Assembly: GCA_009760855.2 (NCBI GenBank)
Contig: WPIO01000111.1
Span: 1,155,501 to 1,219,500 of the forward strand
Source of the DNA: Cristatella mucedo
Taxonomy: Eukaryota > Bryozoa > Phylactolaemata > Cristatellidae
DNA: 64,000 nucleotides
Reading direction: 5' to 3'
Position 1 is the first letter of the stretch. The number at the start of each line of letters is the position of its first letter. The notes beneath the pieces were generated by a model. The model searched no databases and was not told the origin of the DNA. It saw only the letters and a list, made by a program, of their open reading frames with translations. Both the position numbers and the translations under genes were made by a program. Positions 45,116 to 56,291 of this stretch are shown here, in pieces.

Positions 45116-45834
45116 AGAGAGATGCTATACAATAATCGTTACCAAATTTCTTTAATCTAGGAACTGTAAATAACCTCTAGGTAGATATAATCTGGCAGAT
45201 AGAGCACACAATAACTTTGCAAAGCAATTCCCCAATAATAATGAATCATTCATAGACAGTCGGCTAAAATTTCTTCGGCCATCGATATTTGCAATTATGA
45301 GCAATTTTGTGTCGGACTGCTTATTTTAAGAAAAAAATTATATTTATCGGTAACTCCAAGTGCACAGACAAGAACTGCTTACATTTTCAATATTTTCTTC
45401 TTATGCTTCAGCTTTATAATCTATACAACATGAATTCTGATTTTTGCCAGTATTCCATAGATATTTCAATTAGCATTTGGTCCTATCCCTGTCCAAAGCG
45501 CTATGCACGTGTCTATAATTTGAAAACTGAGGTGCAAAGTTTGCTGGAAAGTAGAAAACGCCACAGGTCTTGGTAACTGGCAAGATTGCTTAGAAGCCGA
45601 TGCGAACCAGAGCTTTGCAAGGTGAACTGAACTGAACTGAACTGACTGAAGTGAGCGAGCAACTGATGAGAAGTGTCGTAGCTCGCGTTTCGCTGCTACA
45701 GTTCTCCTTTAGCACGTGGGCAGCTGCCAGTGGCTGCTTCCTTTTGGTCAAATACGGAATTGACTCGCGCTTGGCAAGACGACTTTAGAAACCTTGACCT
45801 TTTGAAACTTTGAATATCTAGAGTATAACAGCAC
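45116..45834. other. Unassigned DNA, (TGAAC)n at 45623-45647
   Basis: Five TGAAC units. The frame 45307-45576 is unrecognised. AT-rich otherwise. Confidence 0.5.
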
Positions 45835-46935
45835 TTTATTTTATATAGCCTTTGCTTCGATCATCCCTCCAAGCCTTCGAGATCCTCGAATTCTCTCAAC
45901 TCACTTTCTGCATGTATTGATGGCATCCACACATGGACGGCAGCAAATTTGCTAAAACTAGACGATGATAAAACCGACTTATTAGTTATGCGCAAACCCA
46001 GTGTGATTCACAATTTGGAAAGGCTGATGCTCAAAATCGTCTCAGCCAGCATATCTCGTGTTGAATATACACGAAGAATAGGTGTCATGCTCCAAAGTCA
46101 CCTCTCGTTAGACGACCACATCAGCTCCACAGTCAATTCTGCCTACTTTCAGCTACGTAACATTGCTAAAATTCGGGCTTGTTGAGATAAGGACACCACG
46201 TCTAAATTGGTCCATGCATTCGTGACATCCCGTCTCGACTTCTGCAACTCACTGCTTACTGGCCTAACAGCATGTGCGATCAGGCGATTGCAGCTGGTGC
46301 AAAACTCGGCAGCTAGGCTTGTCTGTCGGGAGCGTCACCGTTGCCACATCACACCACCACTTCTCGCCGACCTGCACTGGCTACCAGTCAAGCAACGGAT
46401 TGACTTCAAGGTTTTGTCGCTCACTTTTAGGTCATTTCATTCTTTAGCTACAGCCTATCTCTCAGATCTACTCCCCCGCCAGGCCAAGCATCGTACCACC
46501 CGCTTTTCGGAATCCAACAGTCTACAAATACCTCGTACAAACCTCAAATCCTTTGGAGACCATGCATTTAGTTTGCAAGCTTCCAAAGCCTGGAACTTCC
46601 TTCCGACTTGCCTCAGAACATCCCCTGATCTGACCACATTTAAAAAGAACTTAAAAACACACCTATTTAGGACAGCATTTAGTGGGTCCCTGTGATTCGT
46701 CCTTCGTGTGCATGTGCGTGCTGACACCGTGCATGCTGCCACTAACCACATTTGCATGCTCACCCTGTGCATGTCACCCCTAACCATGTTATTCATTTTC
46801 ATTTGTTTGTTTATCCAGCATGATATTACTCACCATTCACTTGAATTTCCCTTTGCAGCAAATGTAAAGTGCCTAGAGAGAGATTAAGTTCTCTGAGGGC
46901 GCTTTAACAAGTGCATTATTATTATTATTATTGTT
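45835..46935 (+). pseudogene. LINE-A RT C-terminal half and full 3' end
   Basis: Begins just after the catalytic motif. 45949-46185 encodes LLKLDDDKTDLLVM and HLSLDDHISSTVNSAYF, ending at a TGA (46185). 46207-46695 encodes FVTSRLDFCNSLLTGL, QLVQNSAARLVC, LHWLPVKQRIDFKVLSL and the usual TTFKKNLKTHLFRTAF C-terminus. The 3' UTR runs to GGGCGCTTTAACAAGTGC and (ATT)n at 46914-46935. One stop separates the two frames. This is the best reference for the LINE-A C-terminus and 3' end in the window. Confidence 0.92.
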
Positions 46936-47640
46936 ACTCTCATAACTCAATCTCCTTTTAGGAATTCTATATGTGCTATAGATGAAGCATAATCCTAACT
47001 GTGGCCTAGGGGCAACAGTCAGAGTGCCAACATGCATCAAATCACTAGAGGTGGCACGCATATACAGTATTAACATGCAAGTATGGTTACTGATTACGAG
47101 CAAGGTGGCCGGATGCGTAACACGTCAAAATGAAGATTTCGAGGGATCCTACCGATGCCGTGTGAAACGGCTGTTTCTTTGCTTTTCTTTAACGCATTCG
47201 AGTCCTGCTGATGTTGTGATATCAATCTGGAGTGAGGTTTTAGCTGTCCGAGCAAGAAAACTAAAGGTATGATCTTGAATGGATTTGAACTTTGTTCGTG
47301 GCATTGCTAGAAGATTTAAAGCAATAAGGTGGGTGTTACATTACCTAGTATTGAGGAAAAGTAGGCGAGTTTCAGAGAATGAAAGGTTCCTAAAGTTATT
47401 GACATAACCTTTAAGTTGGTCGGCTGCTTGATTGAAAGCCAGTGCAGTTCGGTGAGAATGGGTGTGAAGTGGTTACTGCAAGGATCGCGACTGATCAGCA
47501 GGGGCAAAGTACACATATTCCTTAGCACGTCGTCAAAGTGTAGGGTCGTTCGAGATTCCCCGATGATTCTCGAAGTGCAGGTATGCACATATTTTAGTCT
47601 ACATGAAATCCGCAAGTGGTGCAGAATTAGGCAATAATGT
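46936..47640 (-). mobile_element. Decayed LINE-A, minus
   Basis: 'aactcaatctccttttagg', 'gtccgagcaagaaaactaaagg' and 'ctgcttgattgaaagccagtgcag' keep the LINE-A order with heavy divergence. It abuts the (ATT)n tail of the previous copy. Confidence 0.6.
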
Positions 47641-48904
47641 CAGACAATGGCCAATTTTCTTGGGACAATATTTGATCGATTTTTTGAAAAAATACTAGTG
47701 ACTTTTGTTGTGAGTATCGTCAGGCAAATGAGCCACTTGAGACATTTATCAGTCAGTGGGGTGTGAAGGCGGGCTTCAGTTAAGGCTTAATGCATTAGTT
47801 TCATCGTCGAAATTATTTCAACATTACCTACAACAAGGAAGGAATGATTTCTTGCACACACATCAAAATGAGATCAGAAAAATGTAAAATAAACGAGGAA
47901 ATTATATTAGGAGACGATCAGATTACTGTTATATAAGGCAATCAACTACTAGGGAGTTCACTAAAAAGATAAGAAAGACCGCTTTGATGAGACTTCAAAC
48001 TGCTTGAAATTTAGAACCTAATTGGGACTAATCCGCCAGTTTTGATTGACCTAGAGGCACAAAAGAAGAAAATGCCTGTCCGGATGAGATCGAAAGGGGT
48101 CCTACGGTTTGATAGTTTTATCCAGGTCTCTGTCACAGCAAACGGGCATCGCCAGAACCTCGTCGTAAATTCTCGGATTCTTGTAAATTCTTTATTAAAA
48201 TTAAAATTAAATTCTTAGAAATACATTGTACATTGAGCTACGCTTCCAGTGGCCCAGATTAAGACTGGATTGGCCGCTGGGCTCTTAGTAGGCTTGACTA
48301 GAACTAAGTTTAATCAATTTATAGCTAGGTAAAGAGCTCGCCGGACGCGTCAAGACACTCGAGGAAAACGAGCTGGAGAAACTAAGCAGTCGCCGATTTC
48401 GACTGCACATTGCTGAGACTGGACTTCAGACGGGAAATTTCCATTCGTTAATGCTGACACCATTGAAATTAACTTGGAACGATGCGTTTGAGTGACTCTA
48501 AGGAAGCGATAATAGGCAGGCACGAACGTACCTAATGGGCAGATATCTCAGAGTTGGCGAATCTGCAGCTGCAGTGCTCTTGGGTGTGGAAGCCTAGGCT
48601 GCAGTTGCATGGGTACTTCGCGGCGGGACGAGCGATTTAAGTGGTTAGGATTTTATCGTCCATAGTCTCGAGTCGGTTCATATGATGCCCTACTGTTAAA
48701 CAACGAACGGACGCGCTCTAAGTAGGTCTTAACTGCATCAGTTTACCTGTGCGATGTTTGAAAGAACTTTGGAAGGAAATCACGCAACGGCCGAAACAGG
48801 TAACAGGCACTTGCTGTCAGAGGGCGGCGAGAGTGTTGCTAATGCAGTTGAGAAAATAAGTCACGGTGGGAACAGCTTGCAGCCCACGGACTTTATGGTG
48901 AAGT
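47641..48904. other. Unassigned AT-rich DNA
   Basis: No frames of note and no repeat recognised. Confidence 0.5.
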
Positions 48905-49328
48905 GTAATGTAATTTATCTCCATCGGTAACTCCACAAAGCCACAAAGACTATGTTGGTGTTACGTAGGAGAGTTTTTTATTGCACACTCACAGCCTACG
49001 AGGCTTTCGGTACCCATTCGGTTGCCAACAGACGTCGTCTCACGTAACAAAGAGAAAGTGGGAACCATAGCAGAGTCAGGAGAACAGTTGAGGTAGTGAG
49101 TAGCATGGAAATAGCACCTCAGGACTGCTGAAACGGATGAGCCATAGTCGGCAGCAGGAGAGTAGTTGTCGTTGCGTAAGAATTGTGAAAGCGAACTCCA
49201 CAGTGTAGGACCTGCAGAGCTAAAGCGTCTGTCGCCAGCAGCCATTAAGCGGAGGAATGGAACAGCTAATTTATTGTCCACACAGGACCTGAGGGCGCGA
49301 AGTGGCTGAAACTGGTGCAGCAGTTCGG
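48905..49328 (-). mobile_element. LINE-B 3' region
   Basis: From TGTAATGTAATTTATCTCC to 'ggtgcagcagttcggct'. The last C-terminal codons and entire 3' UTR are present. 5'-truncated at 49328. Confidence 0.9.
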
Positions 49329-50107
49329 CTTATCAGTTCATCTATCCGTCGTTGGGCGGCCGGCTTGTGGCACGTGAGGAGCCCCTGAATAGAGTGATCC
49401 TCATTTCGTCTATGCCGCAGCTTTGGTAATCAGGGTGAAAGGGGCTGAATTGGGCAGCTGCTGATCGATAGCAGTACCAGGCCAATGAGTGAACACGTCG
49501 TCATACGCCGGCTGCCGCCACCGCCACAGCCAGCAGCTCTCTGTCACCAGTCGCTGGCCTTTGCTCCTTCGCTGCGTAGGCGATCGCTGCCGGTCCACTA
49601 GTCGGTCCTTGTCGTCCGTTGCCTCGTCAGCCGCCCGCTTCTACGACACCTGTTCTACGTCTAGGCAAACCTCGCCTTCCAAAGCAGCAAGCCGCCAGTA
49701 GGATCTGGCCGAGATCGCGAATGAACAAACGAGTTATAGATGTAATTATGTGCATATATTTATACATATACAAATGATAATTCATTTGTATAGCGTCCTA
49801 AGAGAACTTTGTCTCTATTAAGGGGCTTCGCATAGGCCACAGGGCTCGAGCCCTCGATCTCGGCCAGGCATTGGTCGGGGCGAGTACCTGTGCCTTGTTA
49901 GTCTGACTTGGTGTCTGAGTCAGACCCTCTCTCAAACGCACCGCTGGCCATTTTCATGTAAGTTAAAGGGCTCTCACTCATCCGGCATGATTTAAACGGT
50001 CTCGCATCCAGTTCCGCCACCAGTATCGAACATGGTCAGCAGGATCAACTACACAGATTCATTCCGGCTGGCAGTGTCTATCGGGCTGACAACGACACTG
50101 TCGATAA
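49329..50107. other. Unassigned DNA with LINE-A and SINE traces
   Basis: 49775-49830 ('taattcatttgtatagcg', 'agagaactttgtctct') is a LINE-A end remnant. GGGCTCGAGCCCTCGATCTC near 49843 resembles a B-box complement. Nothing else recognised. Confidence 0.45.
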
Positions 50108-50620
50108 CAATAATAATAATAATAATAATAATGCACTTGATAAAGCGCCCTCGGAGAACTTAATCTCTCTAGGCGCTTTACATTTGCTGCAAAGGGAAAT
50201 GCAATTGAATGGTGAGTAATATCATGCTTGATAAACAAACAAAATGAATAACATGGTTAGGGGTGACATGCACAGGGTCAGCATGCAAATGTGGTTAGTG
50301 GCAGCATGCACAGTGTCAGCACGCATAAGCACATGAAGGACGAATCACAGGGACCCACTAAATGCTGTCCTAAATAGGTGTGTTTTTAAATTCTTTTTAA
50401 ATGTTGTCAAGTCAGGGAATGTTCTGACGCAAGTCGGAGGGAGTTCCAGGCTGTGGGAGCATACGAACTAAATGCAGTCTCCAAAGGATTTGAGGTTTGT
50501 ACGAGGTATTTGTAGACTGCTGGATTCCGAAAAGCGGGTGGTACGACGCTTGCTTGGCCTGATCGAGGAGTATATCTGAGAGAGAGAGAGAGGCTGGAGC
50601 CAAATAATATAGCGACCTAA
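50108..50620 (-). mobile_element. LINE-A 3' region with internal GA expansion
   Basis: (ATA)n then GCACTTGATAAAGCGCCCTC and the complete 3' UTR. Near 50577-50592 the family motif GATCAGAGAGATAGG is replaced by GAGAGAGAGAGAGAGG, another small internal microsatellite. Confidence 0.9.
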
Positions 50621-50779
50621 AATCGATATCTAGCAATGATCGATGTCTATCGTCGATATCTTGTCGATATCTAGCAATGATCAGTGGCAATAATTCGTCG
50701 CTTACCGTACTCGAAGCCTTTATCACAGTGGGCAGTTCTTATCCCTAATGAAATCGCCCCGCGCCAACAAAGTGCGTAT

Positions 50780-51215
50780 TAAACCTTTTAGCTATACTCA
50801 AAATTAAGTGTGATTAGGAGATTTTAAAGCTAAACGCTCAAGATTGACCGAATCAGCCTATCTCCTTTTGCATCTTAACAGCATCTAGGCGTCCCGATGC
50901 AAAATGACTTGGCATTAAACGACCACATCAGCTAAGCAGTCAAGACATTCAGCTACACAACATTGGTCAAACTCGGACCTCATCCATACCAGTCCGTCAG
51001 TCAGCATTTTTAAAATCCAGTTTCAACATCTGTAACTCACTTCTGGCTGATGTAACAAACCTGTGCTATCAGGCGTGTATGGTTGGTGCGAAACTGAAGC
51101 TAGGCTTGTCTGTCGTGAGTGTCACAGTTGCCACATCACACAACTTCTCACTCACTTGTACTGGCTCCCACTCAAGCAGAGCATCGACTTCAAAATTATA
51201 TCATTTTGAAGGTTC
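50780..51215 (+). mobile_element. Decayed LINE-A, plus
   Basis: 'taaacgaccacatcagct', 'aactcacttctggctgatg', 'aagctaggcttgtctgtcgtgag', 'actggctcccactcaagcag' follow the RT C-terminal region of the copy at 45835. Confidence 0.7.
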
Positions 51216-52499
51216 ATATCTGACTCTTAGTGCAGTCTTGTCCCTCCAGAGATGCAATTTCAGGTGGACCTGGTAAGGATTACATTGTGCATGTACTCAT
51301 TCTACATGTGTTGCCCACAGCAACGGAGAAAGGAAACAGCATGACATCTGATAAACTTTTTTGTCACTGTCGCCAGCGGACCTGTCTCTCTCTCTCTCTT
51401 TCTCTATCTTTCCGCTGAAACCTGTAACCTCCGTTGCCGTTGAATAGATTCTCTCGTCATGTACATGGACTTGTTATCTTAAGGCTCTTCGTTACTACTA
51501 TATTCAGTTATCGTCCGCGCACCTGCGTGCATTGGTGTCGCAATTACAAGTTGACTGCTGAGATTCCATGGCTCAGGATTTCACTGGTATTTCTCGGACG
51601 TCTGCTTGGACTAACATCATTACGTACGCTGTGTGTGCGGCCTACTTCCGTCCGGATGTGGAAGCCACTAAATCCCGTTTGTTGCATTGGATGTTGAAAG
51701 TGATTGACAACGTTGAAGTAAATTGACAACCGCTCAATTGGTAGGCAGGCGTGGTCTAAAAGCAAAACATGGGAAAACCTGTACCATTATCACTTATGGG
51801 TTTAGATCTAGCCGTCTGTAAGAGCCAGATGGGCTGCTGAAGGCCCACAGCCAAACTTGTGTGGCATTGACCCAAACGGCTTTTAGGCTTTACTAATTCT
51901 TGATTCCCCCCCCCCCGATCATGTGTCTTAGCCACAAACAGTTTAGGGGATTAAGCGTTTTAACAGGGCCAAACTTAACTTTTTCTTGAATTAGCCAAAC
52001 GTAGTGGGTGGCATAATCTTCCTTCCAGCGTAATGGATCTATAACCCGGCCAACCCAGCTGCTTTGCCCGCCCTGACCATCGGGAGTGAACACGTTTGGT
52101 ATTACAGAGTTTTAGCTTAAGCAGAGGCTTAATATGCTGAGCATGCCCTGAGAACTAGTTTTCCTATAAATGCAGTGAAATTCTGTGATCTAGGCAATCA
52201 GCACGTGCTCCATACAGTTGTGATCTCATTCTTAGCTTTATTGCGATAGCAAGTAGAGACAGGTCTGTGGTGCAGCGGTTAGGCTGAACGTTTCCTGCTC
52301 ATTGCTTTGATGAAGCGTATGCCATGCGATATTGCTCATTGATTAATTCTCTTGACATTGGCTTGTTCAACATATTTCTCCAGGGAACATAATGCATGCC
52401 ACGGTTTCTCCTTTGTTGCTTTTCAGTTCCAGTGCCACATTTACGCGAATCTGAAATGACAGGCAAGTTGTATACATTGTTACCATGCAAAGATGCGAC
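51216..52499. other. Unassigned DNA
   Basis: Includes a CT tract (51387-51402) and a small frame from the ATG near 51569 of about 50 codons ending HWMLKVIDNVEVN, unrecognised. It lies downstream of the NPC2 exons on their strand, so it may be intron; a last NPC2 exon was looked for and not found. Confidence 0.45.
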
Positions 52500-53035
52500 T
52501 GCAATGTGAAGTTACGATTACACTTTGGCTAGCATAGGACAGTGACATTCGTGCTATCGTTGCAGCATTGGATTCGGTGGGGTAGTGCCACTTGAAGCCC
52601 GACTGAGATTTTTCTGACACTTCGTTCTTTTCAGCGTGTTCGACTAGCTGCTTGGCGACCATTTTTTCAAGAATCTTTGACAAAAAAGAAAGAAGAAAAA
52701 ACCGGGCGATAGCTTGAAAAGACCTCTGTATGTAATCCAGGCTGTTTAAGTAACCGTCTAATTCGGGCCAGTTTGAACGAATTTGGTACAACGTCTTTTT
52801 CCTGAGAAACGTTGCGAAACTCAGCTATGTCTGAGCTAAGTCTGCCTGCCAGCGAATACCATAGAGGGGATGACATAAAGTCTCCGGGCGACGAGCTCGT
52901 TTCACTAGACCCTATAAAGGTTGCCACATCACACGCAGAAGTCTCAAAAAATCTCTTAAGCATGGTCACAGGTTGCGATTTATCCATTGCTTCAGTCGGA
53001 GAGGCTTTATGAGCGAAGGAATGAGCACAATTATT
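52500..53035 (-). pseudogene. LINE-B RT N-terminal fragment
   Basis: On the minus strand: TMLKRFFETSACDVATFI, SSPGDFMSSPLW, then after a frame change FLSKILEKMVAKQLVEH and SQSGFKWHYPTES. These align with residues of the plus copy at 36130-36560 and lack everything past the first RT blocks. It sits downstream of NPC2 exon 3 on the same strand. Confidence 0.85.
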
Positions 53036-53364
53036 TCAAACGGCATCATGAACCATGGGATATTTTCCTATGCTCAGCTATTAGTTTGAAGGATTAAAAC
53101 GAAGACATTGATCAGAGCCTCTGTCTAAATGATCTCGACAGGTCAAGGGGGCTGTAGCCCTCAGGCGTTTAATCTAACAATATCCTCCGGTCCAGGTTTT
53201 GAACATTAAGCATGACATAAAGAAACGCGAGTTGCAACCGATGAACTCAACTGTTCTGTCATCTGTACGATGTGGTTAAAGCATAAAAAAAATGCAAACT
53301 GCTACTAGCTAGCTAGAGCTAATCAGAATATTGGCAGCCGCACTGAAGTGTGATCTGCCGATAC

Positions 53365-53537
53365 CTTCGGATAGGCTTTGTAGATTGGTATGGACAAAGA
53401 CATGGTATACTCTCCGCCTGCTGCTATGGGGCATGTTATTCCCAAATTGCAACAGTTCGACTCCGGTAGCTTGAACGGAATCCAAGATCCAAGGACTTGC
53501 CCTCGTGCTGATGCCGTCAGAGCTGAAGCTGATTCAT
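53365..53537 (-). CDS. NPC2: NPC2 exon 3
   Basis: Acceptor TTCTCTTTTATTTAG with a good pyrimidine tract; donor CCGAAG|GTATCG. Encodes DESASALTASARGQVLGS, WIPFKLPESNCCNLG, ITCPIAAGGEYTM and SLSIPIYKAYPK. The loop CysX5Cys of NPC2 is present. The frame stays open upstream through the intron to 53832, which is fortuitous because exons 1 and 2 lie elsewhere. Confidence 0.92.
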
Positions 53538-55831
53538 CTAAATAAAAGAGAACCACTAACGTGAGCTGTCTCGAGCGCCTGACGGCTTGTTCTGCCCTCT
53601 GCTTGAGAAAGATGGTGGACGCTGAACACACAGACCAATACAAGCTGTGCATGAAGGCACAAATCATAATTGCAAGCACAAAAGCACACATACCATCAAA
53701 GAATGCAATGCCCTCCACATGCCTGCTTGCAAAACAGTACGGACGTAGGTAAGCAAGCATCGCGAGGAGCCTAATTCTCGCTGTCAAATCAAATTTTCTT
53801 ATGGACCGGAAGCTGGGTACCTTCAGGCACATAAAAGACTTTGGACCGTGCTGCTTCTGCCTGCAGAATGTGGGACTGTAGGCTGCCTCTAAATTTTAAT
53901 AGGTGGAGATGCCTAATTTAATAGGGTTCGCATTTTTTCTATCTTCAAATCTAATGACTTTTATCCTCTAGCTAACTCATATAATATAATAATAATTCAC
54001 TTGATAAAGCTCCCTCAGAGAACTTAATCTCTCTCTAGGCGCTTTACATTTGCTGCAAAGTGAAATGCAAATGAATGGTAAGTAAAATCATGCTTGAAAA
54101 ACAAACAAAATGAGTAATATGGTTAGGGGTGACATGCACAGAGTCAGCATGCCAATGTGGTTAGTGGCAGCATGCAGTGTCAGCACGCATAAGCACACGA
54201 AGGACGAATCACAGGGACCCACTAAATGCTGTACTAAATAGTTTTTATTTTAATTCCTTTTAAATGTGGTCCGGTCAGGGGATGGTCTGACACAGATCAG
54301 AAGGGAGTTCCAGGCTTTGGGAGCATACCAACTAAATGCACGGTCTCCAAAGGATTTAAGGATTGTACGAGGTATTTGTAGACTGTTGGATTCTGAAAAG
54401 CTGACGGTACGATGCTTGGCCTGATGGTGGAGTAGATCAGAGAGATAGGCTGGAGCCATAGAATGAAGGGACCTAAAAGTGAGCGACAAAACCTTGAAGT
54501 CAATCCGTTGCTTGACTGGTAGCCAGTGCAGGTCGGCGAGAAGTGGAGTAATGTGGCAACTGCGACGCTCACGACAGCTCAGATTAGCGATTGGATGGTT
54601 TTTACTGATCTTGAGGGCTCGTGGTGCTATGCCGTTGCACTGCTTAGGAATTGGCCGTGACGGCCTGCCTGCTATCAAGTACAACGTACATGCGTCATCT
54701 AACGATCGGCAGAGTGAGTCTCTCTTTTTATCGCTCCCTCTGCTCACCCTAGGCCCCTACTGCCTATTGGTTGGACAACGAAGTGTCTACTTAGCTAACT
54801 AAAACTCTTTGTAAATAATCTAGTACAGTCTTTTTATAACATTCAGATAAATTTATTAAGCATGCATATCACCGGTATTGCAACTGAAAAAAAGCTGAAT
54901 GCTAGAAGACCCAATTCTGTGTTTTAAATAAATATTTTGCACAGACCTTCTTCATAAAAGAAAAGCTTTCATTCACACACATGATTCACCTTATCAGGAG
55001 ACCTTATGCTGTATATGATACAAACGAGTATGTACTAAATTCTTTGCTTATCTCCATACTATGAATTGCCCCGGTGTCTTTACAGGCTTTTGCTTCCTGG
55101 ATCCAGATTTTTCGGAGAATTTCGGAAACAAGCTCTATATTTAGGTGAGAAGTTAGACCTATCGGTATCATTTTTTCATTTTTTTAATGTGGAAAAATGC
55201 ATGACTCCATCTGCTGTTTGCCACTGGCACGTGATTATATATGTAATGATTCATGCCTTGCCGAACGTTTAGTGACTGGATTTCGCGACCAACCAGGAAG
55301 GCCAAGCCTCCACTGCAGCTCAAAGAGAATTTCCCCAAGCAGCCAGTGTCACTGTAATCTCCCAAATATGTTGAACAAAGGTCCTTCGAGGAAGGCTTAG
55401 AAAATCTGTTATACGACATGATGTATACTGCAATTTGAACAGCTGCCAGCCAATATACTGGTCTATCTACTACCCATTCAGCCCATTAAGGCGGATAGTT
55501 TTTCTTACCGGTCGTAAATACCATCGTCATGTTGGCATTCGTTCCCTTGTGGAAAACGCAGGAACCTGCTGGTTGGGGCTGAATATCGACAGACTTCACT
55601 GTTGCATGCTTGGATCCTGTAACCCGTTCAAGTATAGCTTCAGTGGAATGGCATTGCTGCGGCTTTACACACGGTTGCCCAATCATGCTGCATCCATCCA
55701 CTTCGCATCATTCACTGCACGCTAAAATCTGGTCACAGTTAGAACTCACCGCAGTCTTTAAAACTAATCCCCATTGTGGGAGCTGCTACCAGGAGCAGCC
55801 AGAACAACGCCGAGAGTCCAAAAGAAGTCAT
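53365..55831 (-). CDS. NPC2: NPC2-like (ML domain) sterol-transfer protein, 3' end not found
   Basis: NPC2 is a small secreted/lysosomal protein that binds cholesterol in an ML (MD-2-related) fold and hands it to NPC1. Three minus-strand exons (55831-55750, 55616-55509, 53537-53365; 82+108+173 nt) join in phase into 121 codons. Seen: a signal peptide (residues 1 to about 20, core LSALFWLLLVAA); FKDCG; SCVFHKGT; a sequon NMT; VLGSWIPFKLPESNCC; GITCPIAAGGEYT; IPIYKAYPK. From FKDCG to YPK the spacing equals that of vertebrate NPC2 without gaps. The expected final about 30 codons (W.L....C...P) lie beyond the AAG|GTATCG donor at 53365 and were not located. Odd: the cysteine expected in the SPC position of exon 2 is Q, while exon 3 has an extra adjacent cysteine. 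Introns are 133 and 1,971 bp; the second holds a LINE-A. Confidence 0.9.
53978..54578 (-). mobile_element. LINE-A 3' region inside NPC2 intron 2
   Basis: ATAATAATAATTCACTTGATAAAG through the 3' UTR and C-terminal codons to 'aactgcgacgctcacgacagc'. Well preserved and in the same orientation as the gene. Its 3' side lies toward exon 3. Confidence 0.9.
54579..55508. other. NPC2 intron 2, upstream part
   Basis: AT-rich, no repeat recognised, short frames only. Confidence 0.6.
55509..55616 (-). CDS. NPC2: NPC2 exon 2
   Basis: Acceptor GGGTTACAG|GA (pyrimidine tract weak), donor ACCG|GTAAGA. Completes the Gly codon of DCG and encodes SKHATVKSVDIQ, PQPAGSCVFHKGT and NANMTMVFTT. Same residue count as vertebrate NPC2 between CGS and FT(S/T). 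Ends in phase 1, matching exon 3. Confidence 0.87.
55750..55831 (-). CDS. NPC2: NPC2 exon 1 (start and signal peptide)
   Basis: ATG at 55831-55829 with G at -3. It encodes 27 residues plus one base: MTSFGLSALFWLLLVAAPTM (residues 1-20), then GISFKDC. It ends at a textbook donor, GACTGCG|GTGAGT. Phase 1. FKDC(G) matches the start of the mature NPC2 protein. 5' UTR about 100 nt if the TATA box at 55957-55964 is used. Confidence 0.88.
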
Positions 55832-55955
55832 GGCCGGTCGATGGACTTCCTGCGTCTTGTCTTTCTCGAGAGCTGTTATTGCTCTTTGACCTTCCGAAAA
55901 AGGCAGGGGAGAGCTTATGTTGCTGTGTTCTCTGCTTCTGCAATCATTTACGCAC

Positions 55956-56038
55956 GTATATATACTCTATATGCTAACACGCAGCAGCCTTTATGCGTCC
56001 AATCTGATTGGTTGTGCTTCATGCTGTTGGCACGTGAC
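55956..56038 (-). promoter_or_regulatory. NPC2 promoter: TATA, CCAAT and CLEAR-like E-box
   Basis: Reading the minus strand: GTCACGTGCC (56038-56029), 9 of 10 with the TFEB/TFE3 CLEAR element GTCACGTGAC; AACCAATCAGA (CCAAT at 56011-56007, a strong NF-Y site); then GTATATATAC (55965-55956) as TATA box, about 125 bp above the ATG. The order and spacing fit a proximal promoter. TFEB control of lysosomal genes is known in animals; here it is inferred. Confidence 0.65.
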
Positions 56039-56291
56039 ATTATTGAGCGCTTAGGGAGCGTATCAGCGTAGTCGGCATTTGGCATTGGCTGTGGCATAGT
56101 TGTGTTCGTTATTGACCAACTAATGGCTGAGCTTGGCAGCCGTGGTGGCCCGCCAATCGCCTAATTTATTTGGCAAGTGAACGCCTGCCGCTTTATTGGC
56201 ATTCCATCAGACTGTCTTGGCTGGCACAAATGTATTTTTCTGTGGTATGAACATAGCCGCTAATGCTGGTCTGAAAGAATCTTACAAGGTA
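56039..56291. other. NPC2 upstream sequence
   Basis: No motif beyond those listed for the promoter. Confidence 0.5.

Noticed and set aside
51216-53364. Last NPC2 exon
   Set aside because: Scanned for a phase-0 exon with the W.L....C...P pattern on the minus strand; none was found. Candidates such as 52093-51893 lack the pattern.
53538-53832. Extension of the NPC2 exon 3 reading frame upstream as coding sequence
   Set aside because: It has no similarity to the ML family, and true upstream exons with matching phases and a signal peptide lie at 55.5-55.8 kb. A good acceptor sits at the exon border.
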